In this document: positions 26,169-35,102 of the stretch, in pieces
How positions within the stretch are numbered: the stretch's first letter is position 1
Layout of the letters: the number at the start of each line of letters is the position of its first letter
Assembly (NCBI GenBank): GCA_012034055.1
Contig: JAAUSG010000012.1
Coordinates: 1-47,836, forward strand
Length of the DNA stretch: 47,836 nucleotides
Source: Leptolyngbyaceae cyanobacterium RU_5_1
GTDB lineage: Bacteria; Cyanobacteriota; Cyanobacteriia; Leptolyngbyales; Leptolyngbyaceae
Direction of reading: 5' to 3'
The notes under the pieces: generated by a model
Told to the model about the DNA's origin: nothing
What the model saw: the letters and a program-made list of their open reading frames with translations, nothing else
Database searches by the model: none
Translations under genes and position numbers: made by a program

Positions 26169-27305
26169 ATGCCCCTTCCTGAGCGAGTTTTTCTGCTGTT
26201 TAATGCGCTGGTGCTGTTGCCCATGCAAGTGTTAGCCGCACTCCGGGGAGAAGTCAGCTTTGATGGCGAACTCTGGCTAATTTACTACGCCATTCAAGCC
26301 ATTCTGGTTCCAGTTCATTGGCAGTTGCATGTTTTGTCACAGGTCGTAACGATTGGCTACTTTATCATTGTGTTTCTGTTGGGTTGGCGCGATCCCCATG
26401 TAATTGTGGCGGTGGGCTATGTTATCGGCGGAGTCTACACCATTTTTATTTGTGCGGTTGCAGATACAGGCGTGTTTTTGTATGAGCGATCGCGCAAACG
26501 AGAACTGGAGTTACGACAACAACTACGAATCTTTATTCATGCCGTCTCCCACGATTTACGCAATCCTGTGTTGGCAATGATGATGACCCTCAAGAGTTTC
26601 TTAAATGACTCAAGGCAGGATGCCCAAATCCCCCAGGAATTGTTAGAACAACTGGTTGCCAGTGGCGATCGCCAGGTGGAACTGATCAATTCCCTACTAG
26701 AAGCTCATGCAACTGAAGTACGGGGGCTTGTTCTCCATCGTCAGCCTATGCAATTGGATCAGTTAGTCAATGCGATCGTCAATGACTTTCAACCCTTCTT
26801 TCAACAAGTCAAGACATCCGTTCATCAAACCATTTCACCCGATCTGCCACTTATCAATGCCGATCCACTGCAACTACGCCGAGTATATGAAAATCTAATT
26901 TCCAACGCACTAAAATACAATCGCCCTGGTTTACAACTAACCTTCGCCGCAGACGTTGTTGAGGAGGGGTGGAGAAGTAGAGGAATAGAGGCAAGAAATT
27001 ACCAATCTAAAATCCAAAATCCAAAATCCAAAATCCGTTGGATGCGTTGTACAGTCAGCGATAACGGGGTTGGCATGACTCAGCAACAGAGCGATCGCTT
27101 GTTTGACCTCTACAGTCGCGGCCGGGATCAACGGCGATCGTTCAGCCTCGGTTTAGGACTCTATATGTGTCGGCAAATTATCACAGCACATGGCGGCGAA
27201 ATCGGTGTCATTAGTAGCCCAGAGCAGGGTGCAACCTTCTGGTTTACCTTGCCAATAGGACTTCCGCAAACCTTGGACGTTTTAACCAAGAATCAAGCAT
27301 CGTGA
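26169..27305 (+). CDS. Membrane histidine kinase with repeat DNA inserted in its catalytic domain
   Basis: A 378-residue sensor kinase. Residues 1-105 form about four membrane helices (VFLLFNALVLLPMQVLAAL; VVTIGYFIIVFLLGW; VIVAVGYVIGGVYTIFI). The phosphorylated His is His128 (HAVSHDLRNPV), the N box is NLISNALKYN, the G1 box VSDNGVGM and the G2 box SLGLGLYMCRQIITAHGG. Between N and G1 there is an extra, in-frame stretch of about 25 residues (GIEARNYQSKIQNPKSKIRW) encoded by heptamer repeats (26953-27040). The last 15 residues are encoded by another repeat. The ATP site should still form, since the insertion is in a variable loop. It converges with the response regulator at 27443 and probably pairs with it. 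Confidence 0.85.
   Translation: MPLPERVFLLFNALVLLPMQVLAALRGEVSFDGELWLIYYAIQAILVPVHWQLHVLSQVVTIGYFIIVFLLGWRDPHVIVAVGYVIGGVYTIFICAVADTGVFLYERSRKRELELRQQLRIFIHAVSHDLRNPVLAMMMTLKSFLNDSRQDAQIPQELLEQLVASGDRQVELINSLLEAHATEVRGLVLHRQPMQLDQLVNAIVNDFQPFFQQVKTSVHQTISPDLPLINADPLQLRRVYENLISNALKYNRPGLQLTFAADVVEEGWRSRGIEARNYQSKIQNPKSKIRWMRCTVSDNGVGMTQQQSDRLFDLYSRGRDQRRSFSLGLGLYMCRQIITAHGGEIGVISSPEQGATFWFTLPIGLPQTLDVLTKNQAS
27005..27037 (+). repeat. Heptamer tandem repeat inside the kinase gene
   Basis: About four tandem AAATCCA units lie within the coding sequence, read in frame as QSKIQNPKSKI. The same kind of repeat is normally intergenic in cyanobacteria. Confidence 0.8.
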
Positions 27306-27310
27306 CTTAA
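27258..27310 (+). repeat. Dispersed repeat, copy 1 (kinase 3' end)
   Basis: AGGACTTCCGCAAACCTTGG, then GTTTTAACCAAGAATCAAGC. It shares nearly all its bases with 43143-43193 and supplies the last 15 codons and the stop of the kinase gene. Confidence 0.7.
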
Positions 27311-27442
27311 CATCATGGCTTAAACGTTTGTACACAATGAACCGGATCTGCTCCAAGAAGTGCCTGCTGTTCCGGGATAGGAGCTGAGGAGACTTCTGGC
27401 AAATAAATTACCCAAGTAGCGATGCAATAGTACAGCGATCGC

Positions 27443-28129
27443 TCACGACATTAATCCGGATCGCAATGCCAGAACGGCGGCTTGGACGCGATCGTTGACC
27501 AGCAGCTTGTTCATAATCCCGCGCACATAGGTTTTGACGGTATGTTCGCTCAGATAAAGCGACTTGGCAATTTCGGGATTGCTGTACCCTTCCACAATCA
27601 GCCGTAACACTTCTAATTCCCGCTCTGACAAAGTTCCAGGAGCGATCTCCGGGGCAGCTTTAGATGGAGCAGGTTTACCAGTATTTGCAGGTTTGATTTG
27701 GTGAATCACGCATTGAGCGATCTGAGCATCCAGATAGGTTGCGCCCTGGTAAACGACCTCGATCGCTTTCACCAGTTGCTCTACACTCGTGCCTTTGACG
27801 CAGTAGCCATCCGCCCCACTGGACAGAGCCGCCAGCACCTCCGTTGCATCGGTGTGCGAGGTAAGCATGATGACCTTGATCCCAGGCAGCGTTTGTTTGA
27901 TCTGCTGCGTTGCGGCAATCCCATCCAGGTGAGGCATTCCCACATCCATCACGACCACATCGGGTTGAAGAGTGGCAGCCGCCTCCACGCCCAAATAGCC
28001 ATCCTCAGCCATGCCCACAATGGCAAGCTGAGGTTGAGCCGCCAGCAAGTGTTTCAGCCCAACCCGCATCATTGGGTCGTCTTCAACCAATAAAATCTGG
28101 ATTCGCTGTGAATCGGGCTGTTCGGTCAT
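27443..28129 (-). CDS. NarL/FixJ-type response regulator
   Basis: A 228-residue two-domain regulator. The receiver domain (about 10-130) has the acid pocket LLVEDDPMM, the phosphorylated Asp in VVMDVGMPH, the Thr/Ser in IMLTSHTD and the Lys in YCVKGTS. A Pro/Lys-rich linker leads to a LuxR-type helix-turn-helix (about 165-228): LSERELEVLRLIVEGYSNPE then IAKSLYLSEHTVKTYV. It should bind DNA as a phosphorylated dimer. It converges with the histidine kinase gene (26169-27305), its most likely partner. Targets are unknown. Confidence 0.92.
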   Translation of the reverse strand: MTEQPDSQRIQILLVEDDPMMRVGLKHLLAAQPQLAIVGMAEDGYLGVEAAATLQPDVVVMDVGMPHLDGIAATQQIKQTLPGIKVIMLTSHTDATEVLAALSSGADGYCVKGTSVEQLVKAIEVVYQGATYLDAQIAQCVIHQIKPANTGKPAPSKAAPEIAPGTLSERELEVLRLIVEGYSNPEIAKSLYLSEHTVKTYVRGIMNKLLVNDRVQAAVLALRSGLMS

Positions 28130-28291
28130 CGAAATTCCTTGCCAATCTGCCGTTCCCCATTGTAGCGAACCCGCTCAGACTGCCGTTTAACAGGGCAACT
28201 CCTTGATCCCAAGTAATTTCAAAAGCGGACGAGAGGCTAAGTCACTTCCTACCTATAATGGAGATTTGCGGTTAGCGTAGTAACAGGCTGC

Positions 28292-28364
28292 CAAACCGCA
28301 TCCAACTTGGCATCTGTAGCTTTCCCCTCAGAAAAACTCCAGGTCTGGACGTGGGCAGGGTTTC
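28292..28364 (-). repeat. Hairpin repeat, copy D
   Basis: Read on the minus strand it begins GAAACC, has ACGTCCAGACCTGGAGTTTT and CTGAGGGGAAAGCTACAG, and ends GGTTTG. It lies 71 bases upstream of the lysS start and would be in its leader or promoter. An in-frame TTG start at 28307 inside the repeat would add 43 residues to LysS that no homologue would have, so I reject that start. Confidence 0.85.
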
Positions 28365-28435
28365 GTCTCTGGTTTCGCCATTCTCTCATTCACCAAACGC
28401 ATTCTTCCGGTTCAAAAATCGGGTTAATAACGTCT

Positions 28436-29995
28436 ATGCCTCGCGATTCTCACTCTGAAACGACCCGTCAGGGTTCCCAGTCGGAACCTCAAAGCACCCT
28501 CGAAGAAATTCGGGCCACTCGGCTGGAAAAAGCAGAGCAACTTAAACAGATAGGACAAAACCCCTATGCCTACCGTTGGGACATTACTCACCACGCCGCC
28601 GACTTGCAGGCTAAATTCGCTGACCTGCCCAACGAAGCAGAAGATCCAACTGAAGTCGCGATCGCCGGTCGGATTCGCACCCGACGATTTAGCGGCAAAC
28701 TCGCCTTTTTTGACCTGCAGGACGAAACGGGTAAGATTCAGCTTTTCCTGGATAAAAAGCGGATTGAAGAAGGCATGGCAACCGATCCCGATGCCTTCAG
28801 CCATCTTGCAAAACTGACTGACGTCGGAGATATCCTTGGCGTCCGAGGTACTCTTAAGCGCACCAAGAAGGGGGAACTGTCAGTAAATGTCAGCGAGTAC
28901 GCGGTGCTCACCAAGTCTTTGCTACCTCTCCCCGACAAATGGCACGGCTTGACAGACATTGCCAAGCGCTACCGGCAGCGCTATGTAGACCTGATTGTCA
29001 ACCCGGAGGTGCGGGAAACCTTTCGCCGTCGTGCTTTGATTACCGCATCGATTCGTCGCTATCTCGACCAACAAGGCTTCATTGAAATCGAAACCCCTGT
29101 TCTGCAGTCAGAAGCCGGAGGAGCTGAAGCACGTCCCTTCATCACCTACCACAATACGCTGGAGATGAATCTGTACCTGCGGATTGCAACCGAGCTGCAC
29201 CTGAAGCGGCTGATTGTGGGCGGGTTTGAGAAAGTATTTGAGTTGGGACGCATCTTTCGGAATGAAGGCATTTCCACACGCCATAATCCCGAGTTCACCA
29301 CGATCGAGGTCTATCAGGCCTATGCCGATTATCACGACATGATGCAGCTCACGGAGGCAATTGTTACAACGGCGGCTGAAGATGTGCTGGGCACCCTCAA
29401 AATTACCTATCAGGATCAACCCATTGATCTCACGCCACCGTGGCGCAGGGTGACGATGCACGACCTGGTAAAGGAAAAAACAGGGGTAGATTTTGCCGAA
29501 TTCCAAACCCTAGAAGAGGCAAAAACAGCCACAACCAGGGCTGGAATGCGTGACATTGACGAGTGCGAGTCGATTGGTAAGCTGCTCAATGAAGCCTTTG
29601 AGCAAAAAGTTGAAGAAACTTTGATTCAGCCAACGTTCGTGTTGGACTACCCAGTTGAAATCTCGCCCCTCGCGAAACCCCATCGCTCCAAGCCAGGACT
29701 GGTGGAGCGGTTTGAATTATTTGTGGTTGGGCGGGAGACCGCCAATAGCTTCTCTGAGCTGACCGACCCGATCGAGCAACGACAGCGTCTAGAAGCCCAA
29801 GCCGATCGCAAAGCAGCAGGGGATCTGGAAGCTCACGGAGTCGATGAAGATTTCTTGACGGCCCTGGAGTATGGGATGCCGCCCACAGGTGGACTGGGCA
29901 TCGGCATCGATCGCCTGATCATGCTGCTCACCGACTGCGCCAGCATCCGAGACGCGATCGCCTTCCCCTTGCTGAAACCAGAGGATAAAGACTAG
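28436..29995 (+). CDS. lysS: Lysyl-tRNA synthetase, class II
   Basis: This enzyme charges tRNA-Lys with lysine. The 519-residue protein has the N-terminal OB-fold anticodon domain ([20 protein letters not shown], about 65-85) and a class II catalytic core: motif 1 around [20 protein letters not shown], motif 2 [20 protein letters not shown], and motif 3 [19 protein letters not shown]. Lysine specificity blocks ([24 protein letters not shown]) are present. The start [10 protein letters not shown] was chosen because upstream in-frame codons run into hairpin repeat D. It ends only 2 bases from the convergent SDR gene. Confidence 0.96.
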   Translation: MPRDSHSETTRQGSQSEPQSTLEEIRATRLEKAEQLKQIGQNPYAYRWDITHHAADLQAKFADLPNEAEDPTEVAIAGRIRTRRFSGKLAFFDLQDETGKIQLFLDKKRIEEGMATDPDAFSHLAKLTDVGDILGVRGTLKRTKKGELSVNVSEYAVLTKSLLPLPDKWHGLTDIAKRYRQRYVDLIVNPEVRETFRRRALITASIRRYLDQQGFIEIETPVLQSEAGGAEARPFITYHNTLEMNLYLRIATELHLKRLIVGGFEKVFELGRIFRNEGISTRHNPEFTTIEVYQAYADYHDMMQLTEAIVTTAAEDVLGTLKITYQDQPIDLTPPWRRVTMHDLVKEKTGVDFAEFQTLEEAKTATTRAGMRDIDECESIGKLLNEAFEQKVEETLIQPTFVLDYPVEISPLAKPHRSKPGLVERFELFVVGRETANSFSELTDPIEQRQRLEAQADRKAAGDLEAHGVDEDFLTALEYGMPPTGGLGIGIDRLIMLLTDCASIRDAIAFPLLKPEDKD

Positions 29996-29997
29996 AA

Positions 29998-30657
29998 CTA
30001 TGCCACGCTGGCAAACAGCTCCTCAAAGGATTTCTGAGGTGCATCTTCCTGGGCAACGATTTCCACAATCTTGTTCCGGGCCACCGGTGAGAAGAGCGCT
30101 TCAACACAGGTCTGTGCAACCTTAGTGCGGGGAATACTGCCCTCAAATAAGGTGTCTGCTCCAGACATGACAACCGGATCGGGTCGATCATCGTTTCTCA
30201 AACCACCCGGCCGCACGATCGTGTATGTCAATCCACTCTTCTGCAAGTACGCTTCTGCCTGTTTCTTCCAGACCAAAATCAGGAAAAACAAGTTCAGGGG
30301 ATGGAAAAACTGAGACACACACAGCGATGAAACCATCACAAACTGCTCAATTCCGTTTGCTTTAGCGGCATTGACTAAATTTTTGGTGCCTTCATAATCA
30401 ACCCGGTAAGGCCCAGTTGGCTCAAAACCAGGTTTCGCTCCAGTTGCACAGAGCAGGACCGTGCTATCAGCTATGGCGGTTGTCAAACTTCCCGGATCCA
30501 GTACATCACCCACGACAAGTTCAGCTTCAGATGGCAAGATAGTACGGGCAGTCTCCAGGTCTCGGACTAGGGCTCGAACGGGAATTTTGCGGTTCACCAG
30601 TTCCTGGACAATCCGACGCCCTGTTTCCCCTGTGGCCCCGGCAACAAATGCTTTCAT
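29998..30657 (-). CDS. Atypical SDR, NAD(P)-binding protein
   Basis: A 219-residue Rossmann-fold protein with GATGETGRRIVQELV at the N-terminus (GxTGxxG, NAD(P) binding), ALVRDLE, VVGDVLDPGSL, and VDYEGTKNLVNAAKANGIEQ. The end has TKVAQTCVEALFSP. It belongs to the atypical SDRs (Ycf39/NmrA-like), which often have no catalytic Tyr-Lys pair and may act as redox sensors or assembly factors. I cannot assign the substrate. Convergent with lysS. Confidence 0.85.
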   Translation of the reverse strand: MKAFVAGATGETGRRIVQELVNRKIPVRALVRDLETARTILPSEAELVVGDVLDPGSLTTAIADSTVLLCATGAKPGFEPTGPYRVDYEGTKNLVNAAKANGIEQFVMVSSLCVSQFFHPLNLFFLILVWKKQAEAYLQKSGLTYTIVRPGGLRNDDRPDPVVMSGADTLFEGSIPRTKVAQTCVEALFSPVARNKIVEIVAQEDAPQKSFEELFASVA

Positions 30658-30897
30658 CTCAAATGTCCTGTTTACAATATGTTACCTATGTTAGTAATTA
30701 TTACAGCGATCGCGCGATCGCAACCCTCCATCGGTCGTAATCCCTGGAAAAGTTCCTGTGAATTCATCGTCCTTGTGCGCGTAATTTTGAGCAGACCCTA
30801 TGAATTTAAATTAAGCCTGAAGGGACGTAATCACAGTCAACAGTCCTGGTAAGCGTTAAACTAAGCAACTAGCAACGGATCTGGAACGATATTTGAG

Positions 30898-31656
30898 ATG
30901 CAGTCCTATCATCCCATCGAGCATCAATCTGCTGAAATTCCCGACGGCTTGCTGCATACAGCATCCGTCGTTCAGGGTGCGAACTATTCTACTACAGAGG
31001 AATCTCCTCAGAGTGTGAGTGAGCCGACTCGGTTTTACAGCCAATTCGTGGACAGTATGGAGCTGTATGCCGATCGGCATACGGTTGCTGACTATTTTGA
31101 TGGACATCATGCCTGGTTTCGTCGCTGTGCTCAACCCATGAAGGTGGAATCCATTGGTAAAAATAGCTATGCGATCGCCATCGGACGATTTGGCTCATTT
31201 GGCTATCATATGGAACCCAAAATTGGGTTGGATTTGCTTCCGCAACAGGAAGGAGTCTACCGAATTGAGTCCCTACCCATCCCTGATGGTGCGATCTCAG
31301 GGTATGACGTTGATTTTCGGGCCGCGATGGAATTGGTGGAAATTCCGTCTGAGCAAGCCTCTAAGCCAGGATTATGGAAGAAATCGCTGCCAGATAAAAT
31401 TACACAGGTGCAGTGGCAACTCGATCTAACCGTCGCAATTCAGTTTCCTCAGTTTATCCAGTCCTTGCCGCAGTCATTAGTCCAAAGCACGGGCGATCGC
31501 CTCTTAAAACAGATTGTCCGTCAGGTCTCCACTCGGTTGACTCGCAAGGTTCTGGAAGACTTCCACAAAACCCACGACCTTCCCATCCCTAAACATCCTA
31601 GACGATGGTTCTCCCGCAAACTAAACGTTGAGAATGACGAGTGGCGACCCATTTAA
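30898..31656 (+). CDS. DUF1997 family protein
   Basis: A 252-residue protein of a family found in cyanobacteria and plastids. The core lies at about 50-230: ADYFDGHHAWFRRCAQPMKV, YAIAIGRFGSFGYHMEPKIG, GYDVDFRAAMELVE, and QLDLTVAIQFPQFIQSLPQS. No signal peptide or membrane segment. The first 40 residues are variable. Function unknown; the fold is probably START-like (inference from family). It stands upstream of the protease gene, separated by a 200-base repeat-containing gap. Confidence 0.8.
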   Translation: MQSYHPIEHQSAEIPDGLLHTASVVQGANYSTTEESPQSVSEPTRFYSQFVDSMELYADRHTVADYFDGHHAWFRRCAQPMKVESIGKNSYAIAIGRFGSFGYHMEPKIGLDLLPQQEGVYRIESLPIPDGAISGYDVDFRAAMELVEIPSEQASKPGLWKKSLPDKITQVQWQLDLTVAIQFPQFIQSLPQSLVQSTGDRLLKQIVRQVSTRLTRKVLEDFHKTHDLPIPKHPRRWFSRKLNVENDEWRPI

Positions 31657-31675
31657 GCTGGGAGTTTAGGTAGCG

Positions 31676-31743
31676 CAGGAGTCAGGAGTCAGAATACAGA
31701 ATTCATTATTTCTCCTGACTCCTGGCTCCTGAATTCTGAATTC
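31676..31743. repeat. Inverted repeat of AGGAGTC type
   Basis: CAGGAGTCAGGAGTCAGAAT and the downstream CTCCTGACTCCTGGCTCCTG are complementary and also tandem; the arms are followed by GAATTCTGAATTCC. This is a common cyanobacterial intergenic element and may also end the DUF1997 transcript. Confidence 0.6.
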
Positions 31744-31856
31744 CTTTCTGGCATTGCTGTCCCGCCTTAAGTTAGTAGCCTGATCAGGAGGCGGTTGTCA
31801 CAATTTTTCGATCAGCGAGTACAATAGCACTATTTGTTCTACATGAACAACACCGT

Positions 31857-32735
31857 ATGGAGCATGAACGGTTACTGTTAGCAGGTATTCTGCTGGTTAT
31901 CACTCGCACCGTTACCTTCATCGCAGCACCGACGCCCGTCACGCTGAAAATCGATGCTACCCCTGCTCTGATCGCCCTTGACCAGGGTCGCAGTTCGCAC
32001 CACGCTGAAGCTGAGAAGAATCCGACCGATGGCGACGAACACCCTTTCCAAAGCGTATCTGGAGCTGGGAATGACTCCGAAAATCCGGTACAGGATCAGG
32101 TTAGCTATCAACTGGGTGTTAATGACTGCAGAAAAGTGGGATCCGCAGTTGTAACTGTTCACGCCGGTCGAGAAATTGGATCGGGCAGCGTTGTCAGTGT
32201 TGATGGTTTAGTGATCACGAACCACCATGTTGTGCGGCGGCTGAGAAATCGTCCGTTATTTGTAGAAATGCTCAGCGGAAGCCAATTCGAGGGACAGGTG
32301 ATTGCCAGCGATCGCCAAAATGATCTGGCATTGTTGCGGCTGAATACGCAAGACGCGCTGCCCGTTGTGCCGTTAGCCTCCACGAATTTCCCGACGATCG
32401 GGCAACCTGTTTGTGCCATTGGTAGCCCGTTTGGACAGGCCGGCAAAACAACTGAAGGCAAATTGACTAATATTCTGTCGAATGGAGATTTAGAATCGGA
32501 CGTGGTTCTGCAGCCCGGAAATTCGGGAGGGCCACTGCTCAACTCGCAAGGCGAAATGATTGGCGTGAATAAGGGAGTTGCGCGTTCTACAGGGAATCAG
32601 GGCGATCTCAAAAGCTTTGCTACCAACGTCTCAATCGCCAAAGCGTTCATTGAACAAAATCGTTCCAATCAGTCCTCAGCACCCGATTTCCCTGCTCCAC
32701 GTTCACACTCAGATACAGCTCCTTCACCTCCCTGA
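31857..32735 (+). CDS. HtrA-like trypsin-type serine protease without PDZ
   Basis: A 292-residue exported protease: hydrophobic N-terminus (LLLAGILLVITRTVTFIAAP, signal peptide), about 70 variable residues, then a trypsin-like domain with His124 (GLVITNHHVV), Asp156 (DRQNDLALL) and Ser223 (LQPGNSGGPLL). All three catalytic residues are present. It ends in a short Ser/Pro tail with no PDZ domain. One of three such proteases in the window, the others at 35103 and 43622. It ends at a convergent terminator. Confidence 0.85.
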   Translation: MEHERLLLAGILLVITRTVTFIAAPTPVTLKIDATPALIALDQGRSSHHAEAEKNPTDGDEHPFQSVSGAGNDSENPVQDQVSYQLGVNDCRKVGSAVVTVHAGREIGSGSVVSVDGLVITNHHVVRRLRNRPLFVEMLSGSQFEGQVIASDRQNDLALLRLNTQDALPVVPLASTNFPTIGQPVCAIGSPFGQAGKTTEGKLTNILSNGDLESDVVLQPGNSGGPLLNSQGEMIGVNKGVARSTGNQGDLKSFATNVSIAKAFIEQNRSNQSSAPDFPAPRSHSDTAPSPP

Positions 32736-32778
32736 AAACCAGGGGTCTTGACAGACCATCAGCTCCAATCCATACAAA

Positions 32779-32813
32779 AACAGGAGACACGGCTCATCGC
32801 GATGTCTCCTGTT
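32779..32813. terminator. Bidirectional terminator hairpin
   Basis: AACAGGAGACA and TGTCTCCTGTT pair over 11 bases around a 13-base loop, with an A-run on the left that reads as U-run on the minus strand. It lies between the convergent protease and SH3-protein genes. Confidence 0.75.
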
Positions 32814-32842
32814 GCAGATTCTATGTTGAAGAAGACCAGATT

Positions 32843-33760
32843 CTAATAGAGATAATCTGCAGCGACCCAACTGCCATCGGGCAACTCTTCCCAGGAATAC
32901 CCATCGCTGTAAACAGTACCATCAACGGTAGGCAGATAAGTCCCATCAGGTACCGCATCATAAATGCCATAGCCTAATCCTGGACCAGAGCGAATATTCA
33001 GCCCAATACCGCTGTAAGTATCGACGTAGCCACCACCACTGCTGTAAGACACCGGGCTGTAATAGGAATCGTCGTAGTAATCTACAGGCTGATACCGATA
33101 GTCATCGTAGTCGTCGTCGTAAGAGGAGTCGTCGTCGTAGTAACAGTCGTCGTCGTAATACGAAACTGGCTCATAGTAAGGCGCTACATAGTCTGTAGCC
33201 ACCCACTCTTCATAATCAACCTGCTGCCAGGTATACCCATAGCGATCGATCTCCTCGCCATAGGTGTCTATCACCGTGCCATCTGGTAGACCACCAATTC
33301 TGCGGAAGTCAAGTCCGGGGCCTTCGCGAACGTTAAGACCAATCCCGCTATAAGTATCGACGTAGCCAAGGTAAACCGGACGGTACTTCTCGTCTAAACC
33401 AAGCGCGGTTGCTGTTTCTTTACCGACAAATCCATCTACTTGTTTAAGTCCGTGACGGATTTGGAAATCCATAACCGCCGCCTCGGTTTGAGGACCATAC
33501 TGTCCATCTGCTTGCAACCCAAGCGCCTTCTGAATATTGGTCACTTCCTCGCCCGAACTTCCTGTTCCGTAGGAGGGTGTTGCAGCGACTGCCTGGTTGG
33601 GTGAGGTACTGACAGTTGCCACGGCTACAGCAACACCTGCCAATGTCGTCCAAGCAGAGCTGGGAACTTTCAGTCCATTTCCATCAAATAGCGTCACCTC
33701 TGGATCAGGGGTGGGATCTTCATAGTTAACGGCCGTGTGGACAAAAGCTAGTAACTCCAT
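32843..33760 (-). CDS. Peptidoglycan-binding and double SH3-domain protein
   Basis: A 305-residue protein. After a Val/Ala-rich segment (WTTLAGVAVAVATVSTSPNQ, about 38-57) comes a PG_binding_1 domain (about 65-123; NIQKALGLQADGQYGPQTEA) and two bacterial SH3 domains (about 132-190 and 245-305). Each SH3 starts with nearly the same words: GYVDTYSGIGLNVREGPGL and GYVDTYSGIGLNIRSGPGL. Between them lies an Asp/Tyr-rich linker (YYDDDCYYDDDSSYDDD). The domains bind cell wall, so it is probably a periplasmic wall-associated protein. Start region: hairpin repeat B lies 32 bases upstream, reading away from the gene. Confidence 0.85.
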   Translation of the reverse strand: MELLAFVHTAVNYEDPTPDPEVTLFDGNGLKVPSSAWTTLAGVAVAVATVSTSPNQAVAATPSYGTGSSGEEVTNIQKALGLQADGQYGPQTEAAVMDFQIRHGLKQVDGFVGKETATALGLDEKYRPVYLGYVDTYSGIGLNVREGPGLDFRRIGGLPDGTVIDTYGEEIDRYGYTWQQVDYEEWVATDYVAPYYEPVSYYDDDCYYDDDSSYDDDYDDYRYQPVDYYDDSYYSPVSYSSGGGYVDTYSGIGLNIRSGPGLGYGIYDAVPDGTYLPTVDGTVYSDGYSWEELPDGSWVAADYLY

Positions 33761-33791
33761 AGGCTCCTCGTTCGCTTCATCTTCACTTATC

Positions 33792-33864
33792 TAAACCTTG
33801 TTCACGTCCAGACCTGGAGTTTTTCTGAAGGGAACGCTACAGATTCCGAGCTGGACGTTGTTTA
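33792..33864 (+). repeat. Hairpin repeat, copy B
   Basis: The best-preserved copy: TAAACC, then ACGTCCAG and its exact partner CTGGACGT, and a right end GTTTA. Centre GACCTGGAGTTTTTCTGAAG then GGAACGCTACAGATTCCG. It lies just upstream of the SH3-protein gene, on the other strand. Confidence 0.9.
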
Positions 33865-34346
33865 AGCTCACAGAACGTAACCACGAACATCACAAGAAAC
33901 TTGTGACCATTTTTATGTGAACTCTGCCTCTTGTGAATTTTGCAGTTTTCGTGGAGACAACCTATCAAATTTCATGCAATTGCCTACTCCATTCAGCATT
34001 AATCCACATTAATGCGAAGGAAAAACTTAAATGAATGAAAAATGATACCTCAGCTTATCATAAGCTCATCTGAAAAAAATCAGATCCTTGACTATTTTCT
34101 GCCTCAAACTCCTGCAGCGATCGCAGGAAAACCATTAGCAATCAACCGGGATAGCTGTTTTTTAGAACCCCACACTCACCAGAGCAGGTATTAGCAAAAC
34201 GCTCTCAATTAGTAGACTTTTTAAATTAACTAAAGGCAGCTACTGATGCCCAATTAACGATCAGTTCCAGATTGACCTGTACTCCAGGACTGTTTAGCCT
34301 GCAAAATAGACACCTGCCATGAAAAAGTCATAAAAACTGAACATCA
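33865..34346. other. Intergenic region, no gene seen
   Basis: AT-rich sequence between repeat B and the end of the lipoprotein gene. It holds no convincing reading frame, RNA gene or long repeat. Confidence 0.5.
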
Positions 34347-35048
34347 TTATTTAGGAGTAGCCTGTGAAGAAGATGTTGAAGAAATGTCCTTGAGTTTATA
34401 GCTGCGAGTAATCTTCAAGCTTGGGCAACAGTCTGGGTCACCGGGTTGGTATTGATCCATGACGACTTCAATCATCTTGTCTGGCTTGATCAAAAGCGTC
34501 TTCACGGTCACCCCCGGACCGAGAAATTCAGAGGAAATGTTCTTGGGAGACCCAGCATCATTAACCAGTGCCACCAGGTATGCAAAACTACCGGAGTTGG
34601 GAATTGTCACGTTGAGCGTAGTTGCTGCATCTTTGACACCATCTTGATTCAAGTCACCATAGGTCACTACATCGCTGATCGTGAATGTTCTTTTCGTCTG
34701 CTTATCTTCATACTTACCGTTGACTAATTTGATCGGGCCTTTAGCCAGGAAGTAGTATTCAGCATTTTTCAGTTTTTCGACCGTGAGTGGGGAGTTCGTT
34801 TGAACCGATGATTTGGATGCAGGACTCGCTGAGGAGGATGGAGAAGCAGATTTTGCATTTATGGCATTTGGGGTCGCGGCATTTGGAGTCGCTGTGTTTG
34901 AAGTTGGTGATGCAGGACTCGCTGCAGGAGATGCAGCAGCGTTGGAGTCAGGTGGTTCCTTTTGCGACTGGAGTGAGTTGCATCCGACTGAGCTGAATCC
35001 CAACCCTAACCCAGCAATAAGAATCACTAAAGCTGTTTTACTGTTCAC
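34347..35048 (-). CDS. Hypothetical lipoprotein with Ala/Ser/Pro-rich linker
   Basis: A 233-residue lipoprotein starting at GTG 35048, seven bases after AAGGAG. Signal peptide ALVILIAGLGLGFSSVGC, with the lipobox SVGC. Residues about 25-85 are an Ala/Ser/Pro/Thr linker with repeats (SPAASPASPTS; ATPNAATPNA). The C-terminal domain (about 90-215) has KNAEYYFLAKGPIKLVNGKY, VVTYGDLNQDGVKDAATTLN (a Ca-binding-like D.N.DG.KDA motif) and GVTVKTLLIKPDKMIEVVMD. It looks like a surface protein of unknown role. It is divergent from a protease gene 54 bases away, so they share a promoter region. Confidence 0.75.
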   Translation of the reverse strand: MNSKTALVILIAGLGLGFSSVGCNSLQSQKEPPDSNAAASPAASPASPTSNTATPNAATPNAINAKSASPSSSASPASKSSVQTNSPLTVEKLKNAEYYFLAKGPIKLVNGKYEDKQTKRTFTISDVVTYGDLNQDGVKDAATTLNVTIPNSGSFAYLVALVNDAGSPKNISSEFLGPGVTVKTLLIKPDKMIEVVMDQYQPGDPDCCPSLKITRSYKLKDISSTSSSQATPK

Positions 35049-35102
35049 AGTAATCTCCTTTGCGATCGCGAACCTTGTCCCATTCCAACAGCACAATAAA
35101 GT

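Noticed and set aside
28307-28435. N-terminal extension of lysS from a TTG at 28307
   Set aside because: The extra 43 codons are the hairpin repeat copy D and sequence after it, not part of any lysyl-tRNA synthetase.
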